Below, piece by piece: positions 1 through 8,168 of a DNA stretch of 47,571 nt. Within the stretch, counting starts at the first letter, position 1, and each line of letters starts with the position of its first letter. Where the stretch lies: the NCBI RefSeq assembly GCF_905372525.1, contig NZ_CAJPPN010000015.1, positions 1 through 47,571 of the forward strand, in the 5' to 3' direction. Both the position numbers and the translations under genes were made by a program. This DNA is from an uncultured Porphyromonas sp. (GTDB lineage Bacteria; Bacteroidota; Bacteroidia; Bacteroidales; Porphyromonadaceae). Below the pieces are notes generated by a model, which ran no database searches, was not told the DNA's origin, and saw only the letters and a program-made list of their open reading frames with translations.

Positions 1-156
1 GGAGGGAAGAGTGAGGGTAGGGGAGAGACAGAAAGAGAGCTGGGAGAAGAGGTGAGGGGGCAGGGAGGAAAAGCTCACGAGCCACACCCCCTGGCTAGGG
101 GATGTGGCTCGTGTATATCCTGTGGATTATCTTCGGCACTAGCCGAGAGGAGTGGG
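1..156. other. Left-edge non-coding stretch
   Basis: This stretch is purine-rich on the plus strand over roughly 1-75. No convincing open reading frame was found on either strand. Its only clear feature is the hairpin at 76-113, annotated separately. The upstream neighbour lies outside the window, so part of this could belong to it. Confidence 0.4.
76..113 (-). terminator. Hairpin terminator after the 42-aa gene
   Basis: The arms CACGAGCCACA (76-86) and TGTGGCTCGTG (103-113) are exact reverse complements, with a further CCCCT/AGGGG inner stem at 88-92/97-101. Read on the minus strand the stem is followed by a short T-rich run (AGCTTTTCCT). It therefore fits an intrinsic terminator for the minus-strand gene pair 322-2280 and 157-285. 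Confidence 0.65.
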
Positions 157-285
157 CTAGAGCTCGCCTCCTTCCTCAAAGTCATCGAAGTCTCCGCTAA
201 CGGAGAAGGAGACTAAGATGGACAGAGGGGTACAAGGTAGTGTGATCACCTCTATCTCGGGGCGTTCGTATGGTATCCGTTTCAT
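157..285 (-). CDS. Small 42-aa peptide gene downstream of the lipoprotein
   Basis: An ATG at 285 opens a 42-codon frame ending in TAG at 157-159. The peptide starts MKRIPYERPEIEVI and ends in an acidic, Gly-rich tail (GDFDDFEEGGEL). It has one Cys at residue 18 and no membrane segment or lipobox. A short basic start, a P-x-I-x-V-I core and an acidic tail resemble the many unnamed small proteins found beside fimbrillin-like or FISUMP lipoproteins in Bacteroidales; that resemblance is from memory of the pattern, not a search. It begins 36 bp after the stop of the lipoprotein gene and precedes the hairpin at 76-113, so the two are probably co-transcribed. Function unknown. Confidence 0.6.
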   Translation of the reverse strand: MKRIPYERPEIEVITLPCTPLSILVSFSVSGDFDDFEEGGEL

Positions 286-321
286 GATCGTGTCAGTAAT
301 ATGATGTGCGATGAGAGGTGT

Positions 322-2280
322 CTAGTAGTTCTTGAAGAGACGAACAGCTGCGTGCTGAGCCTCCTTGAGCGTCCCGATGTTCCCGTTGAAGCGGTCATAC
401 CCTTCAGCGTTTAGGTGTCGATACCCTGCTATATGGTATCGTTTATCCCCTGCCGATAGGGGCTTCGTCTGATGGGGAACACTAAACTTATTAGGGTCAG
501 GCTCATACGTCGATGTCCAATAGACACCCCATTTCCCCTTTGCATAGGGATTGTTGATGTCTGTGCCCTTGTCGTTATAAGACCCAGCGAAGGGGAGGGT
601 GCGTGTGACCTCTGTGGGGTCTGGGGTATTCCACCATTCTTCCTTGGCTATATCATCGATTCTAAGAGTAGAGCCAGGGCCAAGGTATCGAGACTTGATG
701 ATGAGTTGATATCCCTCCGTGGTAGAGATCTTCTTGAGCTCATAGCGCCAAGCTGAGTAGAGAGAGCTGGTGGCTGAGCCATTCCCATGCCCATAGAGGC
801 GTGTTGCATAGGCGATCTCATCTCTTTCACCTTTCCTATACTTAGCTATTGTTGGCCCTCCTGATAGTGTGTGGAAGATGGATCCATTGATACAGTCTTC
901 GGTCTTTTCGGTAGGAAGATTAGCGCCATCGCGGAAGTTCATATCTCCCTTTCCGATGAGCATCTCCCACTCCTCCTGTGTAGGTAGGTGGTATCCAGGA
1001 GATCTAGTCCCAATCTTCTTTGCCTGTTCATGGGTATACATCTGCCATTCAGAGTTTGAGTGGCTGGTAGCCCTATGTCCGTTCCCCTGACCCACGAAGT
1101 TGTATTCATCTAGGATTTCTAGCAACATCATGGGGCGGTCGACGGTTAGCTCCACTACATAGGTTCTCCCTGTCTTGAGGGGTTTTGTCACTTGATAGTT
1201 GGTGGGCATAGTGGCTAAGTTTTTGAGGCTTGCCGTCTTAGCATTGTCTTGGACTTGTAGCTGTATAGCTAGAGCGTCCTTCCCTGTCTTCTTTTGACCA
1301 TTAGGGTAGATCCAGAGGAGGTAGTATCCATCATCAGCGGCATTAGAGGCAAGCTCAGGAATATCTTCAAGCTTTGTTCCTAGAGGACAAGCTGCATCTG
1401 AATATTCTTCTGTGATAGCTGGTCCTTCTGCGACTTTGCGCCCCTTTAGTGAGAATTCAACCTTCAGTGCCCCGATTGTAGAGGTGACGTCTAGGGCACA
1501 GACTCGTATTGAACTCGCATGTAGGTTATTCTTGAGATGGATGCGAAGGAGAGAACCGAAGGGTTTGAAGGCAATAGTCTTGTTTATCCCTGCTACACCT
1601 CCGGTATAGGCATCCTCAGTCTTGTCATTCCCGTCTCCACCAGACTTACGGATCTCTAGTTCTACCCAGTCAGACATATAGGGGATATCGTCAAAGGTAC
1701 CTACATCACCCTCCTTGACTCTCCTCAGGCTTCTACGGGTCTTGAGTCTCTCTAGGCTACTAAAGGCTATCTTGGTCTTGTCTGACCCAGCATTGCTGAG
1801 CTTATCGCCACCGAAGACAGCCATGAAGTACCACTTTGTCTTTGAGTCTTTGTCGAAGCCATAGTATTTATCCGATGCATCTGTGTGCTTTGAGTCTTTC
1901 GCCATAGCATCATAGAACTTAATCTCGGACTTGGGGCCTCGCTTGACGACAAGTGTCCTTTCGCTTGTGGCGACAAAGCGAATAGTGCCGTAGAAGCATT
2001 TGTCGCCCTCCTCATTCTGTATGAAACAGTGGGCGGTATACTCTTCATCCTTTTTTAGCTTGAGGTTAATTTTCCCTTTTGCTCCGACACCAAAATCCAA
2101 GTCTTTGTCCGCTACTCTCAGTTCAGAGAGTGCACCCTCGGCCTCGAGGTTGAGGGTAAAGGCGACCTTGGCCTCTGGGGTAGGAGGTATCTTGGGCTCT
2201 TTAGGGTCTTTCTCCGAGGAACAAGCCAGGAGGGAGAGACCGAAGGCGAGGCTGAGCCCTAGCCTAATCAGTGATTTCAT
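322..2280 (-). CDS. Fimbrillin-like surface lipoprotein with FISUMP-like C-terminus
   Basis: The 652-aa product starts with a lipoprotein signal peptide whose lipobox LLAC puts the lipidated Cys at residue 20. The following residues SSEKDPKE are charged and acidic, like the signals that send Bacteroidota lipoproteins to the cell surface. The middle (about 180-390) has the beta-rich pattern of fimbrillin-like proteins, with FKPFGSLLRIHLKN near 240. The last 250 residues resemble the FISUMP/major-paralogous domain: GYHLPTQEEWEMLIG near 430, WGVYWTST near 590, and a C-terminal AVRLFKNY. It is therefore likely an outer-leaflet surface protein, perhaps an adhesin or a fimbria-associated tip or anchor protein. 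No substrate can be inferred. The small gene at 157-285 follows directly. Confidence 0.75.
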   Translation of the reverse strand: MKSLIRLGLSLAFGLSLLACSSEKDPKEPKIPPTPEAKVAFTLNLEAEGALSELRVADKDLDFGVGAKGKINLKLKKDEEYTAHCFIQNEEGDKCFYGTIRFVATSERTLVVKRGPKSEIKFYDAMAKDSKHTDASDKYYGFDKDSKTKWYFMAVFGGDKLSNAGSDKTKIAFSSLERLKTRRSLRRVKEGDVGTFDDIPYMSDWVELEIRKSGGDGNDKTEDAYTGGVAGINKTIAFKPFGSLLRIHLKNNLHASSIRVCALDVTSTIGALKVEFSLKGRKVAEGPAITEEYSDAACPLGTKLEDIPELASNAADDGYYLLWIYPNGQKKTGKDALAIQLQVQDNAKTASLKNLATMPTNYQVTKPLKTGRTYVVELTVDRPMMLLEILDEYNFVGQGNGHRATSHSNSEWQMYTHEQAKKIGTRSPGYHLPTQEEWEMLIGKGDMNFRDGANLPTEKTEDCINGSIFHTLSGGPTIAKYRKGERDEIAYATRLYGHGNGSATSSLYSAWRYELKKISTTEGYQLIIKSRYLGPGSTLRIDDIAKEEWWNTPDPTEVTRTLPFAGSYNDKGTDINNPYAKGKWGVYWTSTYEPDPNKFSVPHQTKPLSAGDKRYHIAGYRHLNAEGYDRFNGNIGTLKEAQHAAVRLFKNY

Positions 2281-2597
2281 AATTATATAGTAGCATTAAA
2301 ATGTGTGTGCGAGCCCTAGATATTATCCCCCGCTACTCAGTGTGGTATAGGGGCTCTATGCTCGGTGTGTGTCGTGTGTGCATACATGCTCCTCTTCTCT
2401 AGGGGAGAGATTTGTTCCCCAAGTGGGCATGCAGAGAGAGGGTGATAGAGGGGCTATCGCCTCGGGTGAAGGTGGGGAGGCGCACCACTCAGTCCTACAC
2501 GGGGGGAGAGCCTTCGTGTAGACGGGGAATAGGATGAGAATGGGTACTCAGTGTATTCATTGTCGTGTGTCGCGTTACGTGTGTAGTGTTACCGAGG

Positions 2598-2605
2598 CAA
2601 AGGTA
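2598..2605 (-). promoter_or_regulatory. Bacteroidota -7 element, minus strand
   Basis: CAAAGGTA on the plus strand reads TACCTTTG on the minus strand, an exact TAnnTTTG match. It would drive the lipoprotein gene starting at 2280, giving a leader of about 310 nt. No clear TTG -33 box was seen at the usual spacing, so the assignment is moderate. Confidence 0.4.
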
Positions 2606-2888
2606 CGAAATATATAATATCCTTGTATCCCGACATATAATATACGTGTCACTCGAGACCCGCAGCCCCCTCTACGACGGGGGTGTGGTGCCAGATGCTC
2701 CTCCTGCACCAGCTCTGTGTCCCCCTCCCTGAGGCTCTGGTGGAGACGTAGGTGACTTGGTTAGACCTGCGGTCTGGGGATGATTGGATAGGTCGGATGA
2801 CCCAGATCGCCCTAATCGCCGATGAGGTCTCCTCCCCTCTATGGAGGGGAATACCGAGAGGGGCGAGAGACGAGCCTACGGAGAGCCT

Positions 2889-2980
2889 GTTCGGGCTCTT
2901 ACCGAGAGCGTGTTTGGGCTCTTACCGAGAGCGTGTTTGGGCTCTTACCGAGAGCATGTTCGGGCTCTTACTGAGATCGC
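2889..2980. repeat. Four 23-bp tandem repeats (CTCTTACCGAGAG core)
   Basis: Four consecutive 23-bp units run 2889-2911, 2912-2934, 2935-2957 and 2958-2980. Each contains the near-palindromic core GGCTCTTACCGAGAGC, with the last copy degraded to CTTACTGAGATC. The same core recurs inside the hairpin at 2979-3009, at about 25755-25767 just after a triple-palindrome element, and inverted (GCTCTCGGTAAG) at 12514-12525. Being 23 bp long, the units do not keep one reading frame, which argues against coding. Confidence 0.85.
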
Positions 2981-3009
2981 AGAGACGTTCTTACCGAGAG
3001 CGTCTCTGC
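2979..3009. other. 9-bp stem hairpin capping the tandem repeats
   Basis: The arms GCAGAGACG (2979-2987) and CGTCTCTGC (3001-3009) are exact reverse complements around a loop that contains one more TTACCGAGAG core. There is no T-run on either side, so a terminator role is uncertain. Confidence 0.55.
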
Positions 3010-3238
3010 GCTCTCGGTATGTTTGTTTTCGCCTGCTCGGGACGTCTGATACAGAGGCGGTTGTGTGGGCGATTGCTTCGTGGTTTGTCCTATCTGGGGG
3101 CAGGGGACTTGTCAGAGCTGACGCATGAAATCACTATAGTGCGAGGGCAAGGTTGTCAAGGAGTATATGTCGAAGATAGAAGTATCCGTGTCCTAGTCTA
3201 GATATGCCATGCGAATGCCTCCTACCTAGGAGAGATGA

Positions 3239-3300
3239 GTATACACGTGTGTACACATCTGTATACCCACGTGTACACAACAGTATACACGCGTGTACAC
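3239..3300. repeat. Triple-palindrome element, copy A
   Basis: Three 18-bp units at 3239-3256, 3261-3278 and 3283-3300 are separated by exactly 4 bases (ATCT, AACA), giving a 22-bp period. Units 1 and 3 are near-perfect self-complementary sequences of the form GTRTACACGYGTGTACAC, and unit 2 carries CCC in the left half. The 3' flank CGCTCTAAGTATC is shared with copy D. It lies about 410 bp upstream of the promoter-like element before the YfhO gene. Confidence 0.9.
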
Positions 3301-3512
3301 AAGTGCGCTCTAAGTATCTTCTCTGTAGGGCACGCTTGTATGCCTATTCCTTAGGAATAATGCCTAGGATCCTTAGTGATGGGCTAAGGCTCCCTGGGAT
3401 ATGAAATGATACCCCCGAAGATCAAAAGGCAGGAGTGTGTGAGCGGAATCATACGTCGGCCCTGGGGGACTCGTGGGGAGGACGACCCTCGATACAACTA
3501 TATATTAAGCGC

Positions 3513-3568
3513 GGGCGTACGTGTAGGTGCGTGCGTGTAGGTGCGTGCGTGTAGGTGTGTGCGTGTAG
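3513..3568. repeat. 14-bp tandem repeat, four units
   Basis: Four units of the form GTGCGTGCGTGTAG run 3513-3526 (degenerate), 3527-3540, 3541-3554 and 3555-3568. The repeat is strongly GT-biased on the plus strand. It sits between the triple palindrome and the YfhO promoter. No coding potential is implied. Confidence 0.8.
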
Positions 3569-3712
3569 GTACGGATGTGAGGGGGACGTTGGCGGGACGG
3601 AGCGAGGGAATTAGGTAGGGGATGGGGGCTTTTTACCTTTTTGTCGCATTACCCTTCGGGGGTCGTGTAGAGGGACTTAAGGGGGAGGATATATTAAGTG
3701 AGGTCTTTTTGG

Positions 3713-3720
3713 TAACTTTG
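3713..3720 (+). promoter_or_regulatory. -7 element for the YfhO gene
   Basis: TAACTTTG is an exact TAnnTTTG match. Transcription would begin around 3725-3727. That would make a GTG at 3728 leaderless and favours the in-frame GTG at 3767 as the real start. No clear -33 TTG was seen. Confidence 0.5.
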
Positions 3721-3766
3721 GGGCATCGTGTATAGATCATTTGCAAGGATAATTAAAGATAAATAC

Positions 3767-6310
3767 GTGAAACCTAAGATACAACTCTCCACACAGTCAC
3801 TGCGTGAACACCTCCCGAAGATTGGGGGCGTCCTCATCCTCTTCGTCTTCCTCGCACTGGCATACTTTGCTCCAGCGATCTTCGAGGGTCGGGAGCTCTT
3901 CCAGCAGGACGTCGCAGGGGCGAGCGGGAATGCCTCCGATGTACACCGCCTGGCCGAAGCCACGGGGGAAGTGTCCTATTGGACGAATAGCCTCTTCGGG
4001 GGGATGCCGATGTATCAGATCTCACCCTCCTATCCTTCGCTCTATATCATCAGCAAGATCCAGAGCATACTGACCCTACAGTGGCCCCTGTGCCTCCTGC
4101 CGGGGTATAGCTGGCTCCTCTTCGCTATGCTGGGGGGCTTCTACCTCTTCCTCAGAGCCCTACGACTAGGGCGTCTGCCGGCAGTACTGGGGGCTGTGAT
4201 GTGGACCTTCTCTAGCTACTTCATCATCCTCGTGGTGGCGGGGCATATCTGGAAGCTGATGACGCTAGCCTTCATCCCACCTACGCTGGCGGGGATCATC
4301 TACACCTATCGGGGGCGCTACCTGCTGGGGGGAGCACTGACGGCACTCTTTGCCTCCCTACAGATCCTCTCCAATCACGTGCAGATGAGCTACTACTTCG
4401 CCTTCCTCATCCTCTTCCTCATCCTCGGCTACCTCTGGGAGGCGATCCGGGGACAACAGCTCCGCCGCTTCGTCTTCGCTAGTCTCGTCACACTCGGGGC
4501 TGGAGCCATAGCCCTAGGGATCAATAGCTCCAATCTCTACCATACCTATGAATACGGCTCCGAGACGATCCGTGGTGGGAGTGAACTCACGACGAGCCCC
4601 GACGATAAGAAGGCCGGCAAGGTAGAAGCTACGGCGACGGGGCTAGACAAAGAATATATCACGGCCTGGAGCTACGGCAAGGGCGAGACCCTAACCCTCC
4701 TCGTACCGAATGTCTACGGGGGAGCGACAGGAGCTCTCGGAGAGGACCTAGATGCCATGGAGCACGTCCCAGCGGACTACAGGCAGATCATCGGTGGGCT
4801 GAACCACTACTGGGGAGACCAACCCTTCACAGCAGGCCCCGTGTACGTGGGTGCCTTCGTCCTACTGCTCTTCCTCCTCGGCACCTTCATCGTACCAGGG
4901 CCTCTGAAGTGGGCACTCCTCGGTGGGACACTCTTCTCCATCTTCCTCGCTTGGGGGCATAATATGATGTGGCTGACGGATCTCTTCATCGATCACGTCC
5001 CGCTGTACAACAAGTTCCGTACCGTATCCTCGATCCTCGTCGTAGCGGAGTTCACGATCCCCGCTCTAGCTATCCTTGGTCTCATCCAATTCGTCCGTGA
5101 CCCCAGAGCTGTGCTGGCTCATAAGGTTGCCCTCTGGGTGAGTCTGGGGCTCACGCTCGGGCTCTCACTCATCCTAGCACTGATCCCTGGCACGTTCTTT
5201 AGCCTGATGAGTGCGCAGGAGCAGGATATGTTCCGCCAGGCTATGGGCAATAGCCAGCTCCCGATACCGAGCATCATGGCTAGCCTCAAGGAGGCTCGTG
5301 CGAGCATCGTCTCGGCTGATGCTTGGCGTAGTGTCTTCGTGATCGTGCTCTCTCTCGGGGTCTGTGCACTCTACGCTTGGGGACGGATTAAGTCCTCCGT
5401 CCTCTACCTCCTGCTAGGGGTGATCACGCTGGGAGACCTCTGGCTCGTAGATAAGCGATACCTGAATGATGAGCACTTCATCGACAAGGCACTTGTGGCA
5501 CAGCAGGCCAAGCCCATCACTGATGCAGACCGAGAGATCCTACGGGATACCGACCCTCACTACCGAGTGATGAACCTATCGGTCAATAGCTTCAACGATG
5601 CGACGACCAGTGCCCATCATCGTAGCGTAGGGGGCTACCATGCAGCCAAGCTCCGTCGCTACCAAGACCTCATCGAGCATCAGCTCTCGAAGCAGAACAT
5701 GCAGGTCTACAACATGCTCGACACCCGCTACTTCATCCTCCCAGACCAGACGACTGGTCAGCTCCGTGTGGAGCGCAACGAGGAGGCCTTCGGCCCAGCG
5801 TGGTTCGTCAATCAGATCTCTTGGGTCAAGAATGCCGATGAGGAGATGGAGGCGCTGGAGGATACCCCCCTTCGGGAAAAGGGGATCGTGGACGAACGCT
5901 TTCGTCCCATGCTCCCGGGATACCAGCCCATCATCGCCAATGACACGCTGATGCCCCAGCCTACGGTCAGTCTACAGAGCTATAGCCCCAATAGGGCCAC
6001 CTACCGTGTCACCACGGACCAACCACGGCTACTTATCTTCTCAGAGGTCTATTACCCACACGGCTGGCGACTCCTGCTGGATGGTAAGCAGGAGCTCCCT
6101 CTACTGCGTGCAGACTACACCCTGCGTGCAGCCTATATACCAGAGGGGACACACGAGCTAGAGATGACCTTTGATCCACCCTCCATCCACCACACCGAGC
6201 TCCTAGCAGGGATCAGTACTGCGCTCCTGCTACTGCTACTGGTGGGTGCACTACTCTCTGCGCTCTTCCTGCCGAGACACACCGAGCAGGAGGCAGCAAC
6301 ACACACCTAA
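3767..6310 (+). CDS. YfhO family multi-spanning membrane protein
   Basis: This is a large inner-membrane protein of about 847 aa with roughly a dozen hydrophobic segments. The first runs LILFVFLALAYFAPAIF and the last lies near the C-terminus before a short polar tail. The segment following helix 1 (GRELFQQDVAGASGNASDVH) and the SYWTNSLFGGMPMYQI stretch are typical of the Bacteroidota YfhO group, which is related to glycosyltransferase-type membrane proteins. Its exact reaction is unknown, although YfhO of Bacillus has been linked to glycosylation of lipoteichoic acid. The open frame extends upstream to a GTG at 3728; the GTG at 3767 is preferred because a -7 element ends at 3720. It probably forms a transcription unit with the lipoprotein gene 39 bp downstream. 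Confidence 0.8.
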   Translation: MKPKIQLSTQSLREHLPKIGGVLILFVFLALAYFAPAIFEGRELFQQDVAGASGNASDVHRLAEATGEVSYWTNSLFGGMPMYQISPSYPSLYIISKIQSILTLQWPLCLLPGYSWLLFAMLGGFYLFLRALRLGRLPAVLGAVMWTFSSYFIILVVAGHIWKLMTLAFIPPTLAGIIYTYRGRYLLGGALTALFASLQILSNHVQMSYYFAFLILFLILGYLWEAIRGQQLRRFVFASLVTLGAGAIALGINSSNLYHTYEYGSETIRGGSELTTSPDDKKAGKVEATATGLDKEYITAWSYGKGETLTLLVPNVYGGATGALGEDLDAMEHVPADYRQIIGGLNHYWGDQPFTAGPVYVGAFVLLLFLLGTFIVPGPLKWALLGGTLFSIFLAWGHNMMWLTDLFIDHVPLYNKFRTVSSILVVAEFTIPALAILGLIQFVRDPRAVLAHKVALWVSLGLTLGLSLILALIPGTFFSLMSAQEQDMFRQAMGNSQLPIPSIMASLKEARASIVSADAWRSVFVIVLSLGVCALYAWGRIKSSVLYLLLGVITLGDLWLVDKRYLNDEHFIDKALVAQQAKPITDADREILRDTDPHYRVMNLSVNSFNDATTSAHHRSVGGYHAAKLRRYQDLIEHQLSKQNMQVYNMLDTRYFILPDQTTGQLRVERNEEAFGPAWFVNQISWVKNADEEMEALEDTPLREKGIVDERFRPMLPGYQPIIANDTLMPQPTVSLQSYSPNRATYRVTTDQPRLLIFSEVYYPHGWRLLLDGKQELPLLRADYTLRAAYIPEGTHELEMTFDPPSIHHTELLAGISTALLLLLLVGALLSALFLPRHTEQEAATHT

Positions 6311-6349
6311 AGGCAACTTAAATATTAACTCCATAAATACTAGCAACCA

Positions 6350-8050
6350 ATGATCAAGAACGTAATCATCACAGCCACGCTCTCGCTGACAGCGCTCGCT
6401 ATACTGAGCAGCTGTGGGGCTAAGCTACGTCCGCTCACGGCTGATCAGGCCAAGGCTGAGCCTCAGCCCCTAGAGCTCGTCGGGGGCAAGGTGCCTGGTA
6501 CCGTACACTTGACCTTCCCCGCCAAGTGGTTCCCCAAGAATGCTGAGCTCACCATCACCCCCGTCATCCGCTATCAGGGTGGCGAGAAGTGGGGTACGGA
6601 GACGACCTTCCAGGGAGAGAAGGTGCAGGGCAACGAGCGTGTAGTCCCCTATCGTGAGGGCTCCAACTCTACAGTGACCTTCGCTATCCCCTATCAGCCA
6701 GCTATGGCTAAGAGTGAGCTCTATCTGAGCTTCAAGGGGAAGCAGGGCAAGAAGGTCGTCCCCCTGCCTGACCTCAAGGTCGGGGATGGTGTCGTCGCCA
6801 CCGAAGCTCTAGCCACCATCGCTGGGGTGACCCCGATGACCTCGCCCGACGGCTTCCAGCGTATCATCCAGGAGGCCTATGATGCCAACATCATGTTCCA
6901 GATCCAGCAGGCCAACGTCCGTCCGACCGAGCTGAACAAGGATGAGGTGCAGGAGTGGCAGAACACCGTCCAGAACGCCAACGAGACGACCAATCAGGAG
7001 GTCTCCGTAGAGGTACAGGCCTACGCCTCGCCTGATGGTGGACAGGAGCTCAACGAGAAGCTTAGTGCCAACCGTGAGCGCAACACTACCTCTGCCCTGA
7101 AGAGCCGCTTCAAGAAGAGTAAGATCCAGGACGTCGCTATCGATGCTCACTACACCGCCCAGGACTGGGAGGGCTTCAAGGAACTCGTTGAGCAGAGTGA
7201 CTTCCAGGACAAGGACCTCGTCCTACGTGTGCTCAGCATGTACCCCGACCCCGAGCAGCGCGAGCGTGAGATCAAGAACATCTCGAGTGTCTTCAGCAAG
7301 CTCGCCGAAGAAGTCCTGCCTAAGCTCCGTCGCTCTCGCCTCGTAGCCAATGTGAAGATCATCGGCCGTAGCGACGAGGAGATCCAGAAGACCCTCAAGG
7401 AGTACCCCAGTGCCCTCTCTGTAGAAGAGCTCCTCTATGCCGCTACCCTCACGGACGATCCTCAGCAGCAGGAGAGCATCTACAAGATCACGGTACAGAA
7501 GTACGCCAACGACTATCGTGCCTACAACAATCTCGGCTCGATCTACCTCCAGCGTGGCGACTACGCCGCGGCTAAGTCGTGGTTCGAACGTGCCCTAGAG
7601 AAGAAAGACAATGCTGAGAGCAAGGTGAACCTCGGCCTGCTCGCCCTCAACGACGGTGATGTAGCTAAGGCCACCTCCCTCATGGCACAGGGTAGCTCGC
7701 TCCCCGGTGTCGGTCAGGTGCTCGGCTACCTCTACCTAAGCCAGGGTGACTACGCTAAGGCTGAGACCACCTACGGCGACTATGCTAGCAACAACGCTGC
7801 CGTAGCTCAGATCCTCAATCGCAACTACAGTAAGGCGCTCAACACGCTCTCCGCTGTACCCAAGCCCAATGCCCTTACCGAGTACCTACGTGCGATCATC
7901 GGAGCCCGTACCAACGATGCCTCTGCCGCTGTAGCTGCACTGCAGAAGGCTGTTGCCCTTGATCCTAGCCTGAGGACGAAGATCGCTAACGACCTCGAGT
8001 TCGCTAGCCTACGTGGTCGTGCAGACTTCTCTGCGATCATCTCCCAGTAG
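6350..8050 (+). CDS. OmpA-like/TPR lipoprotein
   Basis: The 566-aa product has a lipoprotein signal (lipobox LSSC, Cys22). Its N-terminal half is beta-rich and unrecognised. Around residues 225-250 it has AYASPDGGQELNEKLSANR, which matches the peptidoglycan-binding OmpA C-terminal pattern of Bacteroidota, with a conserved NxxLSxxR. From about 385 to 490 there are tetratricopeptide repeats (YNNLGSIYLQRGDYAAAKSWF, YLYLSQGDYAKAETTYGDYA). It is probably a periplasm-facing outer-membrane lipoprotein linking the envelope to peptidoglycan or to a protein complex. The layout recalls, but is not clearly the same as, PorE-type proteins of type IX secretion. It is 39 bp behind the YfhO gene. Its 3' end appears partly duplicated downstream near 8396-8456. 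Confidence 0.7.
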   Translation: MIKNVIITATLSLTALAILSSCGAKLRPLTADQAKAEPQPLELVGGKVPGTVHLTFPAKWFPKNAELTITPVIRYQGGEKWGTETTFQGEKVQGNERVVPYREGSNSTVTFAIPYQPAMAKSELYLSFKGKQGKKVVPLPDLKVGDGVVATEALATIAGVTPMTSPDGFQRIIQEAYDANIMFQIQQANVRPTELNKDEVQEWQNTVQNANETTNQEVSVEVQAYASPDGGQELNEKLSANRERNTTSALKSRFKKSKIQDVAIDAHYTAQDWEGFKELVEQSDFQDKDLVLRVLSMYPDPEQREREIKNISSVFSKLAEEVLPKLRRSRLVANVKIIGRSDEEIQKTLKEYPSALSVEELLYAATLTDDPQQQESIYKITVQKYANDYRAYNNLGSIYLQRGDYAAAKSWFERALEKKDNAESKVNLGLLALNDGDVAKATSLMAQGSSLPGVGQVLGYLYLSQGDYAKAETTYGDYASNNAAVAQILNRNYSKALNTLSAVPKPNALTEYLRAIIGARTNDASAAVAALQKAVALDPSLRTKIANDLEFASLRGRADFSAIISQ

Positions 8051-8070
8051 GCTCTCGCCTCTACAGCTTC

Positions 8071-8168
8071 CCTAGAGCAGGATACCACGGAGTATCCCTC
8101 GTGTGGGGGGCTTATCAAACAATAGTCAGCCCCGATAGTCCCTAGTGGCTATCGGGGCTGCTTGCTTT
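8071..8168 (+). repeat. 98-bp duplicated terminator segment, copy 1
   Basis: This segment matches 8457-8554 over 98 bp with four mismatches by eye (offset 386). It begins 21 bp after the stop codon of the lipoprotein gene and includes the terminator hairpin. Confidence 0.9.
8127..8160 (+). terminator. Terminator of the yfhO-lipoprotein unit
   Basis: A perfect 12-bp stem, CAGCCCCGATAG (8127-8138) with CTATCGGGGCTG (8149-8160), encloses a 10-nt loop and is followed by CTTGCTTTCC. The T-run is weak, but the position after a stop codon fits an intrinsic terminator. Confidence 0.75.

Larger units (their letters stand above)
2281..3712. other. 1.4-kb repeat-rich spacer without a convincing gene
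   Basis: Only overlapping repeat-driven frames occur here. The spacer contains a minus-strand promoter-like element near 2600, two similar AT-rich stretches (ATATAATAT near 2612-2622 and 2636-2646), four 23-bp tandem repeats (2889-2980), a hairpin (2979-3009), a triple-palindrome element (3239-3300), the near-palindrome ATTCCTTAGGAAT (3348-3360) and 14-bp tandem repeats (3513-3568). The string ATATATTAAG occurs twice (about 3499 and 3689). Confidence 0.6.

Noticed and set aside
2752..3201. Open frames of 149 and 95 aa over the repeat-rich spacer
   Set aside because: They are built from the 23-bp tandem repeats read in shifting frames, have no family character, and two frames overlap. They are repeat artefacts.
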